Of a stretch of DNA of 64,000 nucleotides, positions 19,949-31,686 are shown piece after piece. A model generated the notes under the pieces. It saw only the letters and a program-made list of their open reading frames with translations, was not told where the DNA came from and did no database searches. A program made the position numbers and the translations under genes. Positions within the stretch are counted from its first letter, which is position 1; every line of letters starts with the position of its first letter. The DNA comes from Mesorhizobium sp. (GTDB lineage Bacteria > Pseudomonadota > Alphaproteobacteria > Rhizobiales > Rhizobiaceae). The stretch spans positions 62,001 to 126,000 of the forward strand of contig SAQL01000007.1 in assembly GCA_004020645.1 (NCBI GenBank), in the 5' to 3' direction.

Positions 19949-22726
19949 ATGGCTTGGGAAATTGGAAGCAGCTTCTTGAACGACGAAACGCCCATTCGCA
20001 GCGACAGCACTACGCCGGCCTTTGCACCGGCGACGCCGATGATGGAGCAGTATATCGAGATCAAGGCGGCGAACCCGGACTCGCTGCTGTTCTACCGCAT
20101 GGGCGATTTCTACGAGCTGTTCTTCGACGACGCCGAGAAGGCGAGCCGGGCGCTCGGCATCGTCCTGACCAAGCGCGGCAAGCACCAGGGCCTCGATATT
20201 CCGATGTGCGGCGTGCCGGTGCATGCCGCCGACGACTACCTGCAGAAGCTGATCGGCCAAGGGTTCCGCGTCGCCGTCTGCGAGCAGATCGAGGATCCGG
20301 CCGAGGCGAAGAAGCGCGGCAACAAATCGGTGGTGCGCCGCGACGTGGTGCGGCTGGTGACGCCCGGCACCATCACCGAGGACAAATTGCTGGCGCCGTC
20401 GGAATCGAGTTTCTTGATGGCGCTCGGCCGGGTCAAGGGCGGGATCGAGCCAAGAGGCGGGGAGCGCGGCAGCGCGACAGGGAACCAAGGAAGTTTTGCA
20501 TTGGCCTGGATCGAGATCTCGACCGGCGCCTTCCGCGTTGCCGAGACCACCGCCGACCGGCTGCTCGCCGATGTCTTTCGCGTCGACCCGCGCGAGCTGA
20601 TCGTCGCCGAGCCGGTGTTTTACGATTCGGAGCTGAAACCGGTGTTCGATGTGCTCGGCAGGGTCGCCAATCCGCAGCCGCCGAGCCTGTTCGACTCCGC
20701 GTCGGCCGCCGGGCGCATCGCCCGTTTTTTCGAGGTGGCGACGCCGGACAGTTTCGGCACGTTTTCCCGCGCCGAACTGTCGGCGATCTCAGGCGCCATC
20801 GCCTATGTCGAAAAAACGCAGAAGGCCGAGCGGCCGCCGCTGTCGCGGCCCGAGCGCGAGGAGCAGGGTTCGACGCTGTTCATCGATCCGGCGACACGCG
20901 CCAATCTGGAACTGCTGCGCACCCTGTCCGGCAGCCGCGAGGGTTCGCTGTTCAAGGCGATCGACCGCACGGTGACCGGCGGCGGCGCGCGACTGCTCGC
21001 CGACCGGCTTATGGCGCCGCTGACCGACCCGGCAGCGATTGGCGCAAGGCTGGATTCGGTGTCGTTCTTCCGGTCCGAGACACGGCTGTGCCAGGCGGTG
21101 CGGGCGAGCCTGAAGAGCGTCGCCGACATGCCCCGCGCCCTGTCGCGGCTGGCGCTCAACCGCGGCGGCCCGCGCGATCTCGGCGCGCTGCGTGCCGGGT
21201 TCGAGGCGGCCGGCACTATTGCCGAACTGTTTGGGGCGACCGTCCTGCCGCAAGAACTGGCGGCGGCGCTGGCGGCGATCGAGGCGCTGCCACGCCCGCT
21301 GGCCGAGCATCTGACGCAGGCGCTCAGCGACGAGCTGCCGCTGCTCAAGCGCGATGGCGGCTTCGTCCGTTCCAGCTACAACGCTGAGCTCGACGAGATG
21401 CGGGCGCTGCGCGATGAATCACGCAGGGTGATCGCCGGGCTGGAGCGCTCGCTGATCGACGAAACCGGCATCCGCTCGCTGAAAATCCGGCACAACAATG
21501 TGCTTGGCTACTACATCGAAGTCACCGCCAACCACCATGCGATCATGACGAGCAGCGATGGGGCGAAGGCGCGCTTCATCCATCGCCAAACCATGGCCAA
21601 CGCCATGCGCTTCACCACGACCGAGCTGGCCGAGCTGGAATCCAAGATCGCCAATGCCGCCGATCGGGCGCTGGCGATCGAGCTTGCCGCCTTCGACAGG
21701 CTGACGGCGGAAGCGGTCAGCCAGGCGGACAAGATCCGCGCCGGCGCCGAAGCGCTCGCCGTGCTCGACGTGTCGGCGGCACTTGCGCTGCTTTCCGAAA
21801 GCGAGGCCTGGTGCCGGCCCATCGTGGACGCGAGCCTCGCCTTTGCCATTTCGGGCGGGCGGCATCCGGTGGTGGAACAGTCGCTGCGGCGTTCGGGCGA
21901 AGGACCGTTCGTCGCCAATGATTGCGATTTATCGCCGGAAGGCAATGCCAAAAACGGCGCGATCTGGCTGCTGACCGGCCCCAATATGGGCGGCAAATCG
22001 ACCTTCCTCAGGCAGAACGCGCTGATCGCCATCCTCGCCCAGACCGGCTCCTTCGTGCCGGCGGCATCAGCTCATATCGGCGTCGTCGACCGGCTGTTTT
22101 CGCGTGTCGGCGCCTCGGACGATCTGGCGCGCGGCCGCTCGACCTTCATGGTCGAGATGGTCGAAACGGCGGCGATCCTCAACCAGGCCGGCGAACGCGC
22201 GCTGGTGATCCTGGACGAGATCGGCCGCGGCACCGCTACCTTCGACGGCCTGTCGATCGCCTGGGCGGCGGTCGAGTATCTGCACGAGAAGAACCGCTGC
22301 CGGGCGATCTTCGCCACCCACTTCCACGAGATGACGGCGCTGGCCAGCAAACTCGCTCGACTGCACAACGTCACCATGCGGGTCAAGGAATGGGAGGGCG
22401 ACGTGGTCTTCCTGCACGAGGTCGGCAAGGGTGCCGCCGACCGCTCCTATGGCGTGCAGGTGGCGCGTCTGGCCGGCCTGCCGGAAGCGGTGGTCGGGCG
22501 GGCCAGGGAAGTGCTGCACCAGTTGGAAGCGGGCGAGGTTTCGGGCAAGGCCAACCGGCTGGTCGACGATCTGCCGCTGTTTTCGGTGGCGATGAAACGA
22601 GAGGCACCGAGGCCGGCCAGGGATGACGCACTCGGTGCCGCGCTCGGCGTGATCAACCCCGACGAGATGACGCCGAGGGAGGCGCTGGAAGCGCTTTATC
22701 GGCTGAAGGGAATGGCGGGGAAGTAG
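19949..22726 (+). CDS. mutS: DNA mismatch repair protein MutS
   Basis: This 925-residue MutS has the N-terminal mismatch-binding domain with the Phe-x-Glu-like start ([34 protein letters not shown]), connector and lever domains, clamp ([14 protein letters not shown]) and a C-terminal ATPase with [15 protein letters not shown] (Walker A), [36 protein letters not shown] (Walker B and signature) and [10 protein letters not shown]. It recognises mispairs and recruits MutL. Length is usual for Rhizobiales, which carry a longer N-terminal lead. ATG 19949 is the earliest sensible start, and translation could alternatively begin nearer MMEQY. It shares a divergent promoter region with maeB. Confidence 0.97.
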   Translation: MAWEIGSSFLNDETPIRSDSTTPAFAPATPMMEQYIEIKAANPDSLLFYRMGDFYELFFDDAEKASRALGIVLTKRGKHQGLDIPMCGVPVHAADDYLQKLIGQGFRVAVCEQIEDPAEAKKRGNKSVVRRDVVRLVTPGTITEDKLLAPSESSFLMALGRVKGGIEPRGGERGSATGNQGSFALAWIEISTGAFRVAETTADRLLADVFRVDPRELIVAEPVFYDSELKPVFDVLGRVANPQPPSLFDSASAAGRIARFFEVATPDSFGTFSRAELSAISGAIAYVEKTQKAERPPLSRPEREEQGSTLFIDPATRANLELLRTLSGSREGSLFKAIDRTVTGGGARLLADRLMAPLTDPAAIGARLDSVSFFRSETRLCQAVRASLKSVADMPRALSRLALNRGGPRDLGALRAGFEAAGTIAELFGATVLPQELAAALAAIEALPRPLAEHLTQALSDELPLLKRDGGFVRSSYNAELDEMRALRDESRRVIAGLERSLIDETGIRSLKIRHNNVLGYYIEVTANHHAIMTSSDGAKARFIHRQTMANAMRFTTTELAELESKIANAADRALAIELAAFDRLTAEAVSQADKIRAGAEALAVLDVSAALALLSESEAWCRPIVDASLAFAISGGRHPVVEQSLRRSGEGPFVANDCDLSPEGNAKNGAIWLLTGPNMGGKSTFLRQNALIAILAQTGSFVPAASAHIGVVDRLFSRVGASDDLARGRSTFMVEMVETAAILNQAGERALVILDEIGRGTATFDGLSIAWAAVEYLHEKNRCRAIFATHFHEMTALASKLARLHNVTMRVKEWEGDVVFLHEVGKGAADRSYGVQVARLAGLPEAVVGRAREVLHQLEAGEVSGKANRLVDDLPLFSVAMKREAPRPARDDALGAALGVINPDEMTPREALEALYRLKGMAGK

Positions 22727-22756
22727 CTGGGCTTCGTCCGATAGCGCTCTACGGCG

Positions 22757-22910
22757 CCCCCCTCTGTCCTGCCGGACATCTCCCCCACTTGGGGGGAGAT
22801 CGGCTATCCCCATCGCCTTCGCCAATCTCCAACGCTGGAGAAAAGATGCTGTCTGCGAAGCTGCCAATCTCCCCCCAAGTGGGGGAGATGTCCGGCAGGA
22901 CAGAGGGGGG
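22757..22910. repeat. Perfect 44-base inverted repeat with 66-base loop
   Basis: Bases 22757-22800 and 22867-22910 are exact reverse complements (44 of 44). Each arm runs from CCCCCCTCTGTCC through GCCGGACATCTCCCCC and contains its own small palindrome (CTCCCCCACTTGGGGGGAG). The loop includes TCTCCAACGCTGGAGA, related to the core of the element at 39460-39600. It lies just after mutS and before the convergent aldo/keto reductase gene. It does not code and could form a very stable cruciform or RNA hairpin. Confidence 0.9.
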
Positions 22911-22949
22911 CGCGAAGGAACGCGGCCTTTTATTTCCCCGCTACTGTCC

Positions 22950-23795
22950 TCAAATCATCTGCAGCCCGCGCTTGCGGGTCGGTGGCGGAAAGGCACGGTC
23001 GATGTCGGCGAAATCTTCCAAGGTGAGCTCGATGTCGAGCGCAGCGACATTCTGGCGGATATGCTCTTGCCTGCCGGCCTTTGGAATGGCGATGACGCCG
23101 TCCTGTGCCATCACCCAGGCCAGCGCCAGCTGAGCCGCCGTCGCATTGTGGCGGGCGGCGATGGCTTCGAGCCTGGCGTTGCGTGCCAATACGCCCTGAT
23201 CGACCGGCGAATAGGCCATCAGCGGAATGCCGCGTTGCCGGCTCCAGGGCGCAAGGTCGAATTCGGGGCCGCGCTGGGACAGATTGTAGAGGATCTGGTT
23301 GGTCTGGACGCTGTCGCCGGCCGGCAGGCTGACCAGTTCCTGCATCTCATGGGTGTCGAAATTGCTGACGCCCCAGTGGCGGATCTTGCCGGCCTTTTTC
23401 AACGCCTCGAAGGCCCCGACCGTTTCCGCCAGAGGCACGCTGCCAGGCCAGTGCAGCAGATAGAGATCGATCCGGTCGGTGCGCAGATGCCTGAGGCTTG
23501 CCTCGCAGGCCGCCGGCACGCCGGTGCGCGAGGCGTTGGACGGCAGCACCTTGGAGACCAGAAAGACCTCGTCGCGGCGCCCGGCGATGGCATCCGCCAC
23601 CGCTTCCTCGGCGCCGCCGCCGGCATACATTTCGGCGGTGTCGATCAGCGTCATCCCGAGATCGAGCCCAAGCTTCAGGGCATTGACCTCATCGGCACGG
23701 TGGCGGGCGTCCTCGCCCATTTTCCAGGTGCCCTGACCGAGCACCGGAACGGCTTCGCCCGAGGGCAATGTCGTGGTTCTTATCTTTGACGGCAT
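22950..23795 (-). CDS. Aldo/keto reductase
   Basis: This 281-residue NAD(P)H-dependent AKR has [13 protein letters not shown], then [25 protein letters not shown] (catalytic Asp and Tyr), [14 protein letters not shown] (Lys) and [16 protein letters not shown] (His). [10 protein letters not shown] and the C-terminal [21 protein letters not shown] (cofactor phosphate contacts) complete the fold. It reduces carbonyls of small aldehydes or ketones; the physiological substrate is not evident. ATG 23795 has GGAG 6 bases upstream, whereas the frame remains open 19 codons further without homology. It lies downstream of the copper operon on the same strand, 82 bases after DUF305, so read-through is possible. 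Confidence 0.92.
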   Translation of the reverse strand: MPSKIRTTTLPSGEAVPVLGQGTWKMGEDARHRADEVNALKLGLDLGMTLIDTAEMYAGGGAEEAVADAIAGRRDEVFLVSKVLPSNASRTGVPAACEASLRHLRTDRIDLYLLHWPGSVPLAETVGAFEALKKAGKIRHWGVSNFDTHEMQELVSLPAGDSVQTNQILYNLSQRGPEFDLAPWSRQRGIPLMAYSPVDQGVLARNARLEAIAARHNATAAQLALAWVMAQDGVIAIPKAGRQEHIRQNVAALDIELTLEDFADIDRAFPPPTRKRGLQMI

Positions 23796-23877
23796 GGCGC
23801 GCTCCAGTCGAGACCCGATGGCACCACACCCCCGGCGAGAAATCCAGATCAAAGTCCTTCCTGCAAACTGCCCGATG

Positions 23878-24264
23878 CTACTTCGCCGGATGGGCGGCCA
23901 GCCAATCCTGCATCTGCTTGATCTCGGCTTCCTGCGCCGCGATCACCGCTTCGGCCATTTTGCGCATTTCCGGATCCTTGCCATTGGCAAGCTCGACCTT
24001 GGCCATGTCGATCGCCGCCTGGTGATGCGGGATCATGCTGCGGGCGAAATCGACATCGGCATTGCCGGAATGTTCGATCGCCATCATGGCGGTGTGCATC
24101 TTGTCCATCGCCGCCTTGTAGCCGGCGTTGGAGGGATCCTGCGCGCCCATCGCGCCCATGTCGTGTTTCATCTCCTGGGCCTGCGACGGAATACTTTCGA
24201 GGAAAACCGCAAGCAGCATTCCCGCCGCCATCAGCAGCAGCACGATCTTCTTGGCCAACGTCAT
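23878..24264 (-). CDS. DUF305-family periplasmic protein, copper-associated
   Basis: This 128-residue protein has an N-terminal signal sequence or anchor ([20 protein letters not shown]). A helical, Met- and His-rich domain follows: [52 protein letters not shown] and [13 protein letters not shown]. The [12 protein letters not shown] stretch is diagnostic of DUF305. Known relatives such as cyanobacterial CopM bind copper, and the Met/His pattern fits that. It lies 44 bases downstream of the copper ATPase gene and is very likely co-transcribed, so I infer a periplasmic copper-binding or chaperone role. GGAG precedes the ATG. Confidence 0.88.
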   Translation of the reverse strand: MTLAKKIVLLLMAAGMLLAVFLESIPSQAQEMKHDMGAMGAQDPSNAGYKAAMDKMHTAMMAIEHSGNADVDFARSMIPHHQAAIDMAKVELANGKDPEMRKMAEAVIAAQEAEIKQMQDWLAAHPAK

Positions 24265-24308
24265 TCATGATCTCCTTTTTGAAACGAATTCCTATCTGGG
24301 GACTTGGC

Positions 24309-26813
24309 TCAGAGTTTCAACGTCCTGAGCCGCAACGCGTTGGTGATGACTGAAACCGAGGACAGGCTCATCGCCGCCGCCGCCAGCATCGGCGACAACA
24401 GCGTGCCGGTGAGAGGATAGAGCACGCCGGCGGCGACCGGCACGCCAAGCACGTTGTAGAGGAAGGCGAAAAACAGGTTCTGGCGTATGTTGCGGATCGT
24501 CGCCTGGGCGAGCGTGCGGGCCCGGACGATGCCGTTGAGATCGCCCTTGACCAGCGTGATCCCGGCGCTTTCGACCGCGACATCGGCGCCGGTGCCCATG
24601 GCGATGCCGACATCGGCGGCGGCCAGCGCCGGCGCGTCGTTGACGCCGTCCCCGGCCATGGCGACGCCCGCGCCCCTGGCGCGCAGCTTCTCGATCAGCG
24701 CGCTCTTCTGTTCCGGCAGCAGGCCGGCACGCACCTCGTCGATGCCGAGTTTGCTTGCGATGGCCTTCGCCGTGCGTTCGTTGTCGCCGGTCGCCATGAT
24801 GATCTTCAGGCCGCGGTCGTGCAGCGCCTTGATCGCCTCTGATGTCGTCGCCTTGATCGGATCGGCGACGGCCACGATGCCGGCCAGTTTGTTTCCGACG
24901 GCGACGAACATCGCGGTCTTGCCGTCGGCCTGCAGCGCCTCGGCGCTGGTCGAGATGGATGCGATATCGACGCCGAGATCGGCCATCATCGCGGCGTTGC
25001 CGAGCGCGACCTTCTTTCCCGACACCGTTCCGGAAACGCCCTTGCCGGTGACCGCCTCGAAACCACCGGCGTCGGGAATTTTTACCCCGCGCTCACGGGC
25101 ACCTTCGACGATCGCCTCGGCCAGCGGATGCTCCGAGCCTTTTTCCAGGCCGGCGGCAAATGCCAGCAGATCATCTTGCGTCATGCCCTCGGCTGCAACG
25201 ACGTCGGTCACTCTCGGCCGGCCTTCGGTCAATGTGCCGGTCTTGTCGACGATCAGCGTGTCGACCGAGGCAAAGCGTTCGAGCGCCTCGGCGTCCTTGA
25301 TCAGCACTCCGGCATGCGCGCCGCGCCCTGTGGCGGTCATGATCGACATCGGCGTGGCAAGACCCAGCGCACAAGGACAGGCGATGATCAGCACCGAGAC
25401 CGCCGAGACGATGGCAAAGATCAGGCTGGGCTGCGGCCCGAAGATCGCCCAGGCGATGAACGCGACGATCGCAATCACGACGACGGCCGGAACGAAATAG
25501 AAGGAAACGCGGTCGGCCAGGCCCTGGATCGGTGCGCGTGAACGCTGCGCCTTGGCGACGAGCTCGACGATCCGCGCCAGCGTGGTTTCGGCGCCGATCC
25601 TCTCGGCGCGCATGATCAGCGAACCGTTCTTGTTGAGCGTGCCGCCGGTGACGGGGTCGCCTTCAGTCTTTTCGACCGGCAGCGGCTCGCCTGACAGCAT
25701 CGATTCATCGATGGACGAGCGACCTTCCAGCACGATGCCGTCGACCGGCACGGCGTCGCCAGGGCGGATGCGCAGGCGGTCGCCGACCTTGACCGTGTCG
25801 AGCGGCACGTCGTTTTCGGAACCGTCCTCGCCGATCAGCCGCGCGGTCTTCGGCGCGAGGTCGAGCAGCGCGCGGATCGCCGATCCGGTTTTTTCACGGG
25901 CGCGCAATTCCAGCACCTGGCCGAGGAAAACCAGCGCCACGATGACGGCGGCCGCCTCGAAATAGACCGGCACCGTGCCCTCATGACCGCGGAACTGGTG
26001 CGGAAATATATCCGGGAACAGCGTAGCGGCGACGCTGTAGAGATAGGCGGCGCCAACGCCGAGCGAGATCAGCGTCCACATGTTGGGGCTGCGGTTGAGA
26101 ACCGATTCCCAACCGCGATGGAAGAAGGGATAAGCGGCCCACAATACAACCGGGCTCGCCAGCGCCAATTCCACCCAGACCTTCGCCGAATCCTCGATGA
26201 AGGCGCTAAACGTCACGCCGAGCATCGGCGCCATGGCGAAGATCAGCAATGGCACAGACAACGCGGCACTCACCCAGAAGCGCCTGGTAAAATCGACCAG
26301 TTCCGGGTTCGGCCCCTCATCGCCAGTCGGCACGCCCATCGGTTCTAGCGCCATGCCGCAGATCGGGCAGGCGCCTGGCTTGTCGCGGACGATTTCCGGA
26401 TGCATCGGGCAGGTGTATTGCGTGCCTTTCGGCATCGCCTGCGGCTCTGGCCTGTCGCCAAGGTACTTTGCCGGCTCCGCCTCGAATTTCAGCTTGCAGC
26501 CGGCCGAGCAAAAATAGAAGCCCTGCCCTTCATGCCGGGCAAAGTGCTTCGCGGTGGCACGGTCGACACGCATGCCGCAGACCGGGTCGGTGGCGGTAAG
26601 GTAGTTTTCCGGCCCGGCCGTGAATTTCGAACGGCAGCGCTCGCTGCAGAAATGATAGAGATGGCCGCCATGCTCGGCTGCGGGCTTGCCGGCGGCCGGA
26701 TCGACGGTCATGCCGCAGACCGGGTCGCGAATAACGGCGTCCGCGACGGACGGAGCAGCTTTCGCCGAGCAGCAGCCGCTATGCGCGTGATGGTCGTGGT
26801 CGGAACGGGTCAT
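24309..26813 (-). CDS. copA: Copper-translocating P1B-type ATPase with tandem YHS domains
   Basis: This 834-residue protein starts with a His/Cys-rich [18 protein letters not shown]. Two YHS domains ([14 protein letters not shown] and [13 protein letters not shown] at about 30-67; [14 protein letters not shown] and [12 protein letters not shown] at about 76-110) follow, then a heavy-metal-binding segment [20 protein letters not shown] (about 133). The P-type core follows: eight membrane helices, the ion-site CPC in [13 protein letters not shown] (about 477), the phosphorylated Asp in [12 protein letters not shown] (about 521) and [20 protein letters not shown]. It exports Cu(I) to the periplasm. 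YHS plus metal-binding segments replace the usual HMA domains. It heads an operon with DUF305 behind a CueR-type promoter. Confidence 0.94.
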   Translation of the reverse strand: MTRSDHDHHAHSGCCSAKAAPSVADAVIRDPVCGMTVDPAAGKPAAEHGGHLYHFCSERCRSKFTAGPENYLTATDPVCGMRVDRATAKHFARHEGQGFYFCSAGCKLKFEAEPAKYLGDRPEPQAMPKGTQYTCPMHPEIVRDKPGACPICGMALEPMGVPTGDEGPNPELVDFTRRFWVSAALSVPLLIFAMAPMLGVTFSAFIEDSAKVWVELALASPVVLWAAYPFFHRGWESVLNRSPNMWTLISLGVGAAYLYSVAATLFPDIFPHQFRGHEGTVPVYFEAAAVIVALVFLGQVLELRAREKTGSAIRALLDLAPKTARLIGEDGSENDVPLDTVKVGDRLRIRPGDAVPVDGIVLEGRSSIDESMLSGEPLPVEKTEGDPVTGGTLNKNGSLIMRAERIGAETTLARIVELVAKAQRSRAPIQGLADRVSFYFVPAVVVIAIVAFIAWAIFGPQPSLIFAIVSAVSVLIIACPCALGLATPMSIMTATGRGAHAGVLIKDAEALERFASVDTLIVDKTGTLTEGRPRVTDVVAAEGMTQDDLLAFAAGLEKGSEHPLAEAIVEGARERGVKIPDAGGFEAVTGKGVSGTVSGKKVALGNAAMMADLGVDIASISTSAEALQADGKTAMFVAVGNKLAGIVAVADPIKATTSEAIKALHDRGLKIIMATGDNERTAKAIASKLGIDEVRAGLLPEQKSALIEKLRARGAGVAMAGDGVNDAPALAAADVGIAMGTGADVAVESAGITLVKGDLNGIVRARTLAQATIRNIRQNLFFAFLYNVLGVPVAAGVLYPLTGTLLSPMLAAAAMSLSSVSVITNALRLRTLKL

Positions 26814-26846
26814 GCGGAAAGGCCTCTCTGTCTCGATCTTGAAACG

Positions 26847-26877
26847 GAGGTAATGCTTCCAGTGACTGGAAGGTCAA
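26847..26877 (-). promoter_or_regulatory. CueR/MerR-type promoter of the copA operon
   Basis: On the minus strand, TTGACC (-35, 26877-26872) is followed by a 19-base spacer and TACCTC (-10, 26852-26847). The spacer holds the perfect 17-base palindrome CTTCCAGTGACTGGAAG (26856-26872). This matches the known layout of the E. coli copA promoter: TTGACC, a palindromic 19-base spacer with TTCC and GGAA arms, then TAACCT. MerR-family activators untwist such overlong spacers. Position and symmetry are seen directly; control by a CueR protein is inferred. Confidence 0.85.
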
Positions 26878-27254
26878 GGGCCAATTTCGACTGGACGGCC
26901 TGGGCGGAAGAATCCCGCATCCAAACCGCACCCCATGCTATGGGCGCTGCCACTTTTGGGCTTGGCAACATCGTCAAGCAAGACCATCTATCAGCCTGTT
27001 CCGGCGCTGTGCGTCCAGGATCAGTTCCTGGGCGGCAGGGCGATCGGATTGCCAAGCCTGCTCAACTCGGAGCGGAGCGACCGGTGGGTTGCAATCGGCA
27101 TGGCCAAAAGACACAAGAGGACGGCATCTGCCGGCGGCGGCAGGAGGCGATCATCGCGTTGGACTACCGTGGAGAGCGTGTCCGTCCGCCCCATACCCAG
27201 CGCCGCGAAAACGCGCTATAGACGCCGCCAAAACGGCGAGGCCGAACGGCATTT

Positions 27255-30056
27255 ATGGCAAGAATATCTCTAAAGCTCGATGAACTGATCGACAGCGAAG
27301 CCCTGCGCTGCGAGATGACCGCCCTGACCGCGGCCACGGCAGGCGACGGCTCCGGCAAGGCTGCGCGCGCCGGCGTTCTCCAGCTTCTCAAGGGCAGGCT
27401 GGCCGCCGGCCGCAGCATCGCCGAACGCATGCTGATGGACGACGGCAGCGGCACCGCCTGCGCCGCCCGGCTGTCGCATCTCATGGACGAGATCATCCGC
27501 GCGCTCTACGATTTCGCCGCCACCCATGTCTATCGCGTCAAAAACCCGTCTTCAGCCGAACGCATGGCCGTCGTCGCGGTCGGCGGCTATGGCCGCGGCA
27601 CGCTGGCGCCGGGATCCGACATCGATCTCCTCTTCCTGCTGCCCTACAAGCAGACGCCATGGGGCGAGCAGATCGTCGAATACATGCTCTACATGCTGTG
27701 GGATCTGGGGCTGAAGGTCGGCCACGCCACCCGCAACATCGACGAATGCCTGCGGCTGTCGCGCACTGACATCACCATCCGCACCTCGATCCTGGAGGCG
27801 CGTTTCCTGTGGGGCGAACAGAAGCTCTATGACGAGCTCTTGCAGCGTTTCGACCGCGAGGTGGTGCGCACGACCGGGCCCGAATATGTGCAGGCCAAGC
27901 TTTCCGAACGCGACGAACGCCATGCCAAGGCTGGTGAAAGCCGCTATCTGGTCGAACCCAACGTCAAGGACGGCAAGGGCGGCCTGCGCGACCTGCAGAC
28001 CTTGTTCTGGATCGGCAAGTATTTCTACCGGGTGCGCACCGGCGAGGAGCTGGTCGACAAGGGCGTCTTCACCGGCACCGAATACCGGGAGTTCCAGAAG
28101 GCCGAGGACTTCCTGTGGGCGGTGCGCTGCCACATGCATTTCCTCACCGGCAAGGCCGAGGAACGGCTGCATTTCGACATCCAGCGCGAGATCGCCGAGC
28201 GGCTGGGCTACACCACACATCCGGGCCTGTCGGCGGTCGAGCGCTTCATGAAGCATTACTTCCTCGTCGCCAAGGATGTCGGGGATCTGACCCGCATCTT
28301 CTGCGCTGCGCTCGAGGAAGAGCAGGCCAAGCATGTGCCGGGCTTCAACCGTATCTTCCTCACCTTCTCGCGCCGCAAGCGCAAGCTTGCCGGCACGTCC
28401 GATTTCATTATCGACAACCATCGCATCAATATCGCCGACGACCTGGTGTTCGAGCGCGATCCGGTCAATCTCTTGAGGCTGTTCTGGTTCGCCGACAAGC
28501 ACGGGCTGGAATTTCACCCCGATGCGCTGAAGCTGCTGACCCGTTCGCTCGGCCTCGCCGGCAAGGCGCTCAGGCGCGACGAGGAAGCCAATCGGCTGTT
28601 CCTCGACATATTGACGTCGGACCGCAATGCCGAACTCAATCTCAGGCGCATGAACGAGGCGGGACTGCTGGCAAAGCTGATCCCGGATTTCGGCAAGATC
28701 GTCGCCATGATGCAGTTCTCGATGTATCACCACTACACGGTGGACGAGCACCTGATCCGCTGCATCGGAGTGCTGGCCGAGATCGAGCGTGGCGACGGTG
28801 AAAAGATCCACCCGCTTGCCCACACGCTGATGCCGGGGCTGAAGAAAAGCCGCGAGGCGCTCTACGTCGCGGTGCTTTTGCACGACATCGCCAAGGGACG
28901 GGCCGACGACCATTCCGAAGCGGGTGCCCGGATCGCGCGGCGGATCTGCCCGCATATGGGCCTGTCGGCGGCCGACACCGAAACGGTTGCTTGGCTGGTC
29001 GAGAACCATCTCGTCATGTCGATGACGGCGCAGACCCGCGATCTCAACGATCGCAAGACGATCGAAGATTTCGCCGCGATCGTGCAATCGGTCGAACGGC
29101 TGAAGCTGCTGCTCGTCCTCACCATCTGCGACATCAGGGGCGTCGGGCCTGGCGTCTGGAATGGCTGGAAGGGGCAGTTGCTGCGCACGCTCTACTACGA
29201 GACCGAATTGCTGTTGACCGGCGGGTTTTCGGAAGTGTCGCGCGCCAAGCGAACGGCTGCGGCACGCGAGCGGCTGGCCGAAGCGCTTGCCGATTGGCCC
29301 GAAAAAGCCCGCAAGCGCTATGTCAGCCTGCATTACGAGAACTATCTGCTGACGGTCGATCTCGCCGACCAGCTCCGCCACGCCGAATTCATTCGTGAGG
29401 CGGACGCGGCGGGCAAGAAGCTCGCCACGATGATCAAGACCCATCAGTTCGAGGCGGTGACCGAGATCACCGTACTGGCGCAGGACCATCCGCGCCTGCT
29501 GTCGGTCATTGCCGGCGCTTGCGTGGCGGCCGGCGGCAACATCGTCGATGCGCAGATCTTCACCACCGCCGATGGCCGCGCGCTGGACACCATCCTGATC
29601 TCGAGGGAGTTCGACCGCGACGAGGACGAGCGCCGCCGCGCCGAGCGCGTCGGCCGTCTGATCGAGGACGTGCTGTCGGGCAAGAGCTGGTTGCCGGAGA
29701 TGATCGAGAAGCGGACCAAGCCGCGGCGCGGCGCCAAGGTCTTCCGCATCCCGCCGCGCGCCGAAATCCGCAATACGCTGTCGAACCGGTTCTCGGTGAT
29801 CGAGGTCGAGGGGCTGGACCGGCCGGGCCTGCTGTCAGAGATCACCGGGGCGTTGTCCGACCTGTCGCTCGACATCGCGTCGGCACACATCACCACCTTC
29901 GGCGAAAAGGTCATCGACACCTTCTATGTTACCGATCTCACCGGCCAGAAGGTCGACAGCCCGACGCGCATGGCGGCCATCAAAAACAGGCTGATCGCGG
30001 TCCTCGAAGGCACCGTGCCTGAGCGCGGCGGCAAGGCCAAGGCCGCCGCCGAGTGA
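27255..30056 (+). CDS. glnD: Bifunctional [protein PII] uridylyltransferase/uridylyl-removing enzyme
   Basis: This 933-residue nitrogen sensor has a nucleotidyltransferase motif [17 protein letters not shown] (110-126) and the GlnD-specific [21 protein letters not shown]. It also has an HD phosphohydrolase domain ([20 protein letters not shown], about 537) and two C-terminal ACT domains ([24 protein letters not shown], about 738; [25 protein letters not shown], about 849) that sense glutamine. It uridylylates PII when glutamine is low and removes the group when it is high. The downstream murJ gene starts 46 bases later, an order common in rhizobia. The 441 bases upstream hold the copA promoter and nothing else I can identify. 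Confidence 0.97.
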   Translation: MARISLKLDELIDSEALRCEMTALTAATAGDGSGKAARAGVLQLLKGRLAAGRSIAERMLMDDGSGTACAARLSHLMDEIIRALYDFAATHVYRVKNPSSAERMAVVAVGGYGRGTLAPGSDIDLLFLLPYKQTPWGEQIVEYMLYMLWDLGLKVGHATRNIDECLRLSRTDITIRTSILEARFLWGEQKLYDELLQRFDREVVRTTGPEYVQAKLSERDERHAKAGESRYLVEPNVKDGKGGLRDLQTLFWIGKYFYRVRTGEELVDKGVFTGTEYREFQKAEDFLWAVRCHMHFLTGKAEERLHFDIQREIAERLGYTTHPGLSAVERFMKHYFLVAKDVGDLTRIFCAALEEEQAKHVPGFNRIFLTFSRRKRKLAGTSDFIIDNHRINIADDLVFERDPVNLLRLFWFADKHGLEFHPDALKLLTRSLGLAGKALRRDEEANRLFLDILTSDRNAELNLRRMNEAGLLAKLIPDFGKIVAMMQFSMYHHYTVDEHLIRCIGVLAEIERGDGEKIHPLAHTLMPGLKKSREALYVAVLLHDIAKGRADDHSEAGARIARRICPHMGLSAADTETVAWLVENHLVMSMTAQTRDLNDRKTIEDFAAIVQSVERLKLLLVLTICDIRGVGPGVWNGWKGQLLRTLYYETELLLTGGFSEVSRAKRTAAARERLAEALADWPEKARKRYVSLHYENYLLTVDLADQLRHAEFIREADAAGKKLATMIKTHQFEAVTEITVLAQDHPRLLSVIAGACVAAGGNIVDAQIFTTADGRALDTILISREFDRDEDERRRAERVGRLIEDVLSGKSWLPEMIEKRTKPRRGAKVFRIPPRAEIRNTLSNRFSVIEVEGLDRPGLLSEITGALSDLSLDIASAHITTFGEKVIDTFYVTDLTGQKVDSPTRMAAIKNRLIAVLEGTVPERGGKAKAAAE

Positions 30057-30102
30057 TAACCACCATTTATTTGTCCCAATCCTGCAGGCAGTCTCCAGAC
30101 GC

Positions 30103-31686
30103 ATGAGCCTTGTCAAAAAGTTCGCGACGGTCGCTTCCGGCACGCTGATGAGCCGTGCGCTCGGCTTCGGCCGTGAGATGCTGATGGCGGCGGCACTCGG
30201 CACCGGGCCGATTGCCGACGCCTTCAACGCCGCCTTCCAGTTCCCCAACACCTTTCGCCGGTTGTTTGCCGAAGGCGCCTTCAACGCCGCCTTCGTGCCG
30301 CTCTTCGCCAAGGAGATCGAGACCCACGGCACCGATGGCGCCAAGCGCTTTTCCGAAGAGGTGTTCGGGGTGCTGTTCACGGCGCTGCTGGCGCTGACCA
30401 TCGCCATGGAACTGGCGATGCCGCTGATCGTGCGCTACCTGGTGGCGCCGGGCTTTGCCGACACGCCGGGAAAGTTCGAAATGACGGTCCGGCTTGCGAC
30501 CATCATGTTTCCCTACCTGATCTGCATGTCGCTCGGCGCCATGATGGCCGGCATGCTGAATTCGCTGCGCCGCTATTTCGCCGCCGCGGTGGCGCCGGTA
30601 TTTCTCAACGTCATCCTGATCGGCGTGCTCGCCTACGCCTGGCACAAGGGATCGGACGCGCGCACCGTCGGCTTCGCACTGGCCTGGGGCGTGCTGGCGG
30701 CGGGGCTGGTGCAACTGGCGATCGTCTGGGTGGCGGTGCGCCATGCCGGCATCTCGATCGGTTTCCGCCGGCCAAAGATGACGCCCAATGTCAAGCGGCT
30801 GCTGATCCTGGCGCTGCCAGCGGCAATCACCGGCGGCATCACCCAGATCAACCAGCTGATCGGCACCGCGATCGCCTCGGCGCAGGACAGTGCGGTGTCG
30901 TCGCTCGCCTATGCCGATCGCATCTACCAGCTGCCGCTCGGCGTCGTCGGCATTGCCGTCGCCATCGTGCTTCTGCCCGAACTGGCGCGGGCGCTGAAGT
31001 CAGGCAATCTGATCGAGGCGGCCAATCTGCAGAACCGGTCGGTGGAGTTCACCTTGTTCCTTACCTTGCCAGCGGCGGCGGCACTGCTGGTCCTGTCGGA
31101 GCCGATCGTGGGGCTGGTCTACGAACGCGGGGCATTTGCCGCCAACAACTCGACGCCGATCGTGGCGGCAATCCTGGCGATCTTCGGCTTGGGCTTGCCG
31201 GCCTTCGTGCTGATCAAGGCGTTCACCCCCGGCTATTTCGCCCGCGAAGACACGCGCTCGCCGATGATCTTCGCCGCCATCTCGGTGGCTGTGAACATCA
31301 CCACTGCGCTGACGCTGTTTCCGCAGATGGGCGCGCCGGGCATCGCCGTCGCCTCGGCCGTCGCCGGCTGGGTGAATGCGCTGATGCTGCTCGGCGTGCT
31401 GATCCGGCGCGGCCATTGGGGCCGTGACGTGCCGCTCATGAGACGCATCCCACGGCTGGTGCTGTCGGCGGCGGTGATGGGAGCGGCGCTCTATGCTGCC
31501 GAGCACTGGTTTGCCGTCCAACTTGCTTCGGCATCACCGCTGGTCATCAAGGCTACGACGCTTCTCGCGCTAGTAGCCGGCGGGGCGTTGCTTTATTTCG
31601 TCACCGCCTTCGCCATCGGCGGCGCCGATTTCGGCATGATCCGGCGCAATATCAGGCGGAAGGGCTCCCCTTCGACTAGGGAATAG
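30103..31686 (+). CDS. murJ: Lipid II flippase MurJ (MviN)
   Basis: This 527-residue MOP-superfamily protein has about 14 predicted membrane helices. Diagnostic MurJ segments are LMSRALGFGREMLMAAALGTGP, DAFNAAFQFPNTFRRLFAEGAFNAAFVPLFAK and, later, INQLIGTAIASAQDSAVSSLAYADRIYQLPLGVVGIAVAIVLLPELA. The Arg-rich early loop and the helix 7-8 segment line the cavity that carries lipid-linked peptidoglycan precursor across the inner membrane. It follows glnD and probably shares its transcript. Its last 11 bases overlap the 3' end of the convergent vapC gene. Confidence 0.96.
   Translation: MSLVKKFATVASGTLMSRALGFGREMLMAAALGTGPIADAFNAAFQFPNTFRRLFAEGAFNAAFVPLFAKEIETHGTDGAKRFSEEVFGVLFTALLALTIAMELAMPLIVRYLVAPGFADTPGKFEMTVRLATIMFPYLICMSLGAMMAGMLNSLRRYFAAAVAPVFLNVILIGVLAYAWHKGSDARTVGFALAWGVLAAGLVQLAIVWVAVRHAGISIGFRRPKMTPNVKRLLILALPAAITGGITQINQLIGTAIASAQDSAVSSLAYADRIYQLPLGVVGIAVAIVLLPELARALKSGNLIEAANLQNRSVEFTLFLTLPAAAALLVLSEPIVGLVYERGAFAANNSTPIVAAILAIFGLGLPAFVLIKAFTPGYFAREDTRSPMIFAAISVAVNITTALTLFPQMGAPGIAVASAVAGWVNALMLLGVLIRRGHWGRDVPLMRRIPRLVLSAAVMGAALYAAEHWFAVQLASASPLVIKATTLLALVAGGALLYFVTAFAIGGADFGMIRRNIRRKGSPSTRE

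Noticed and set aside
19862..20488. Upstream continuation of the maeB reading frame
   Set aside because: It runs across the divergent mutS start region and has no malic-enzyme homology; real homologues start near EALEFHAMGRPGK.
27552..29489. 645-codon minus-strand frame opposite glnD
   Set aside because: glnD shows four conserved domains on the plus strand; the opposite frame has none.
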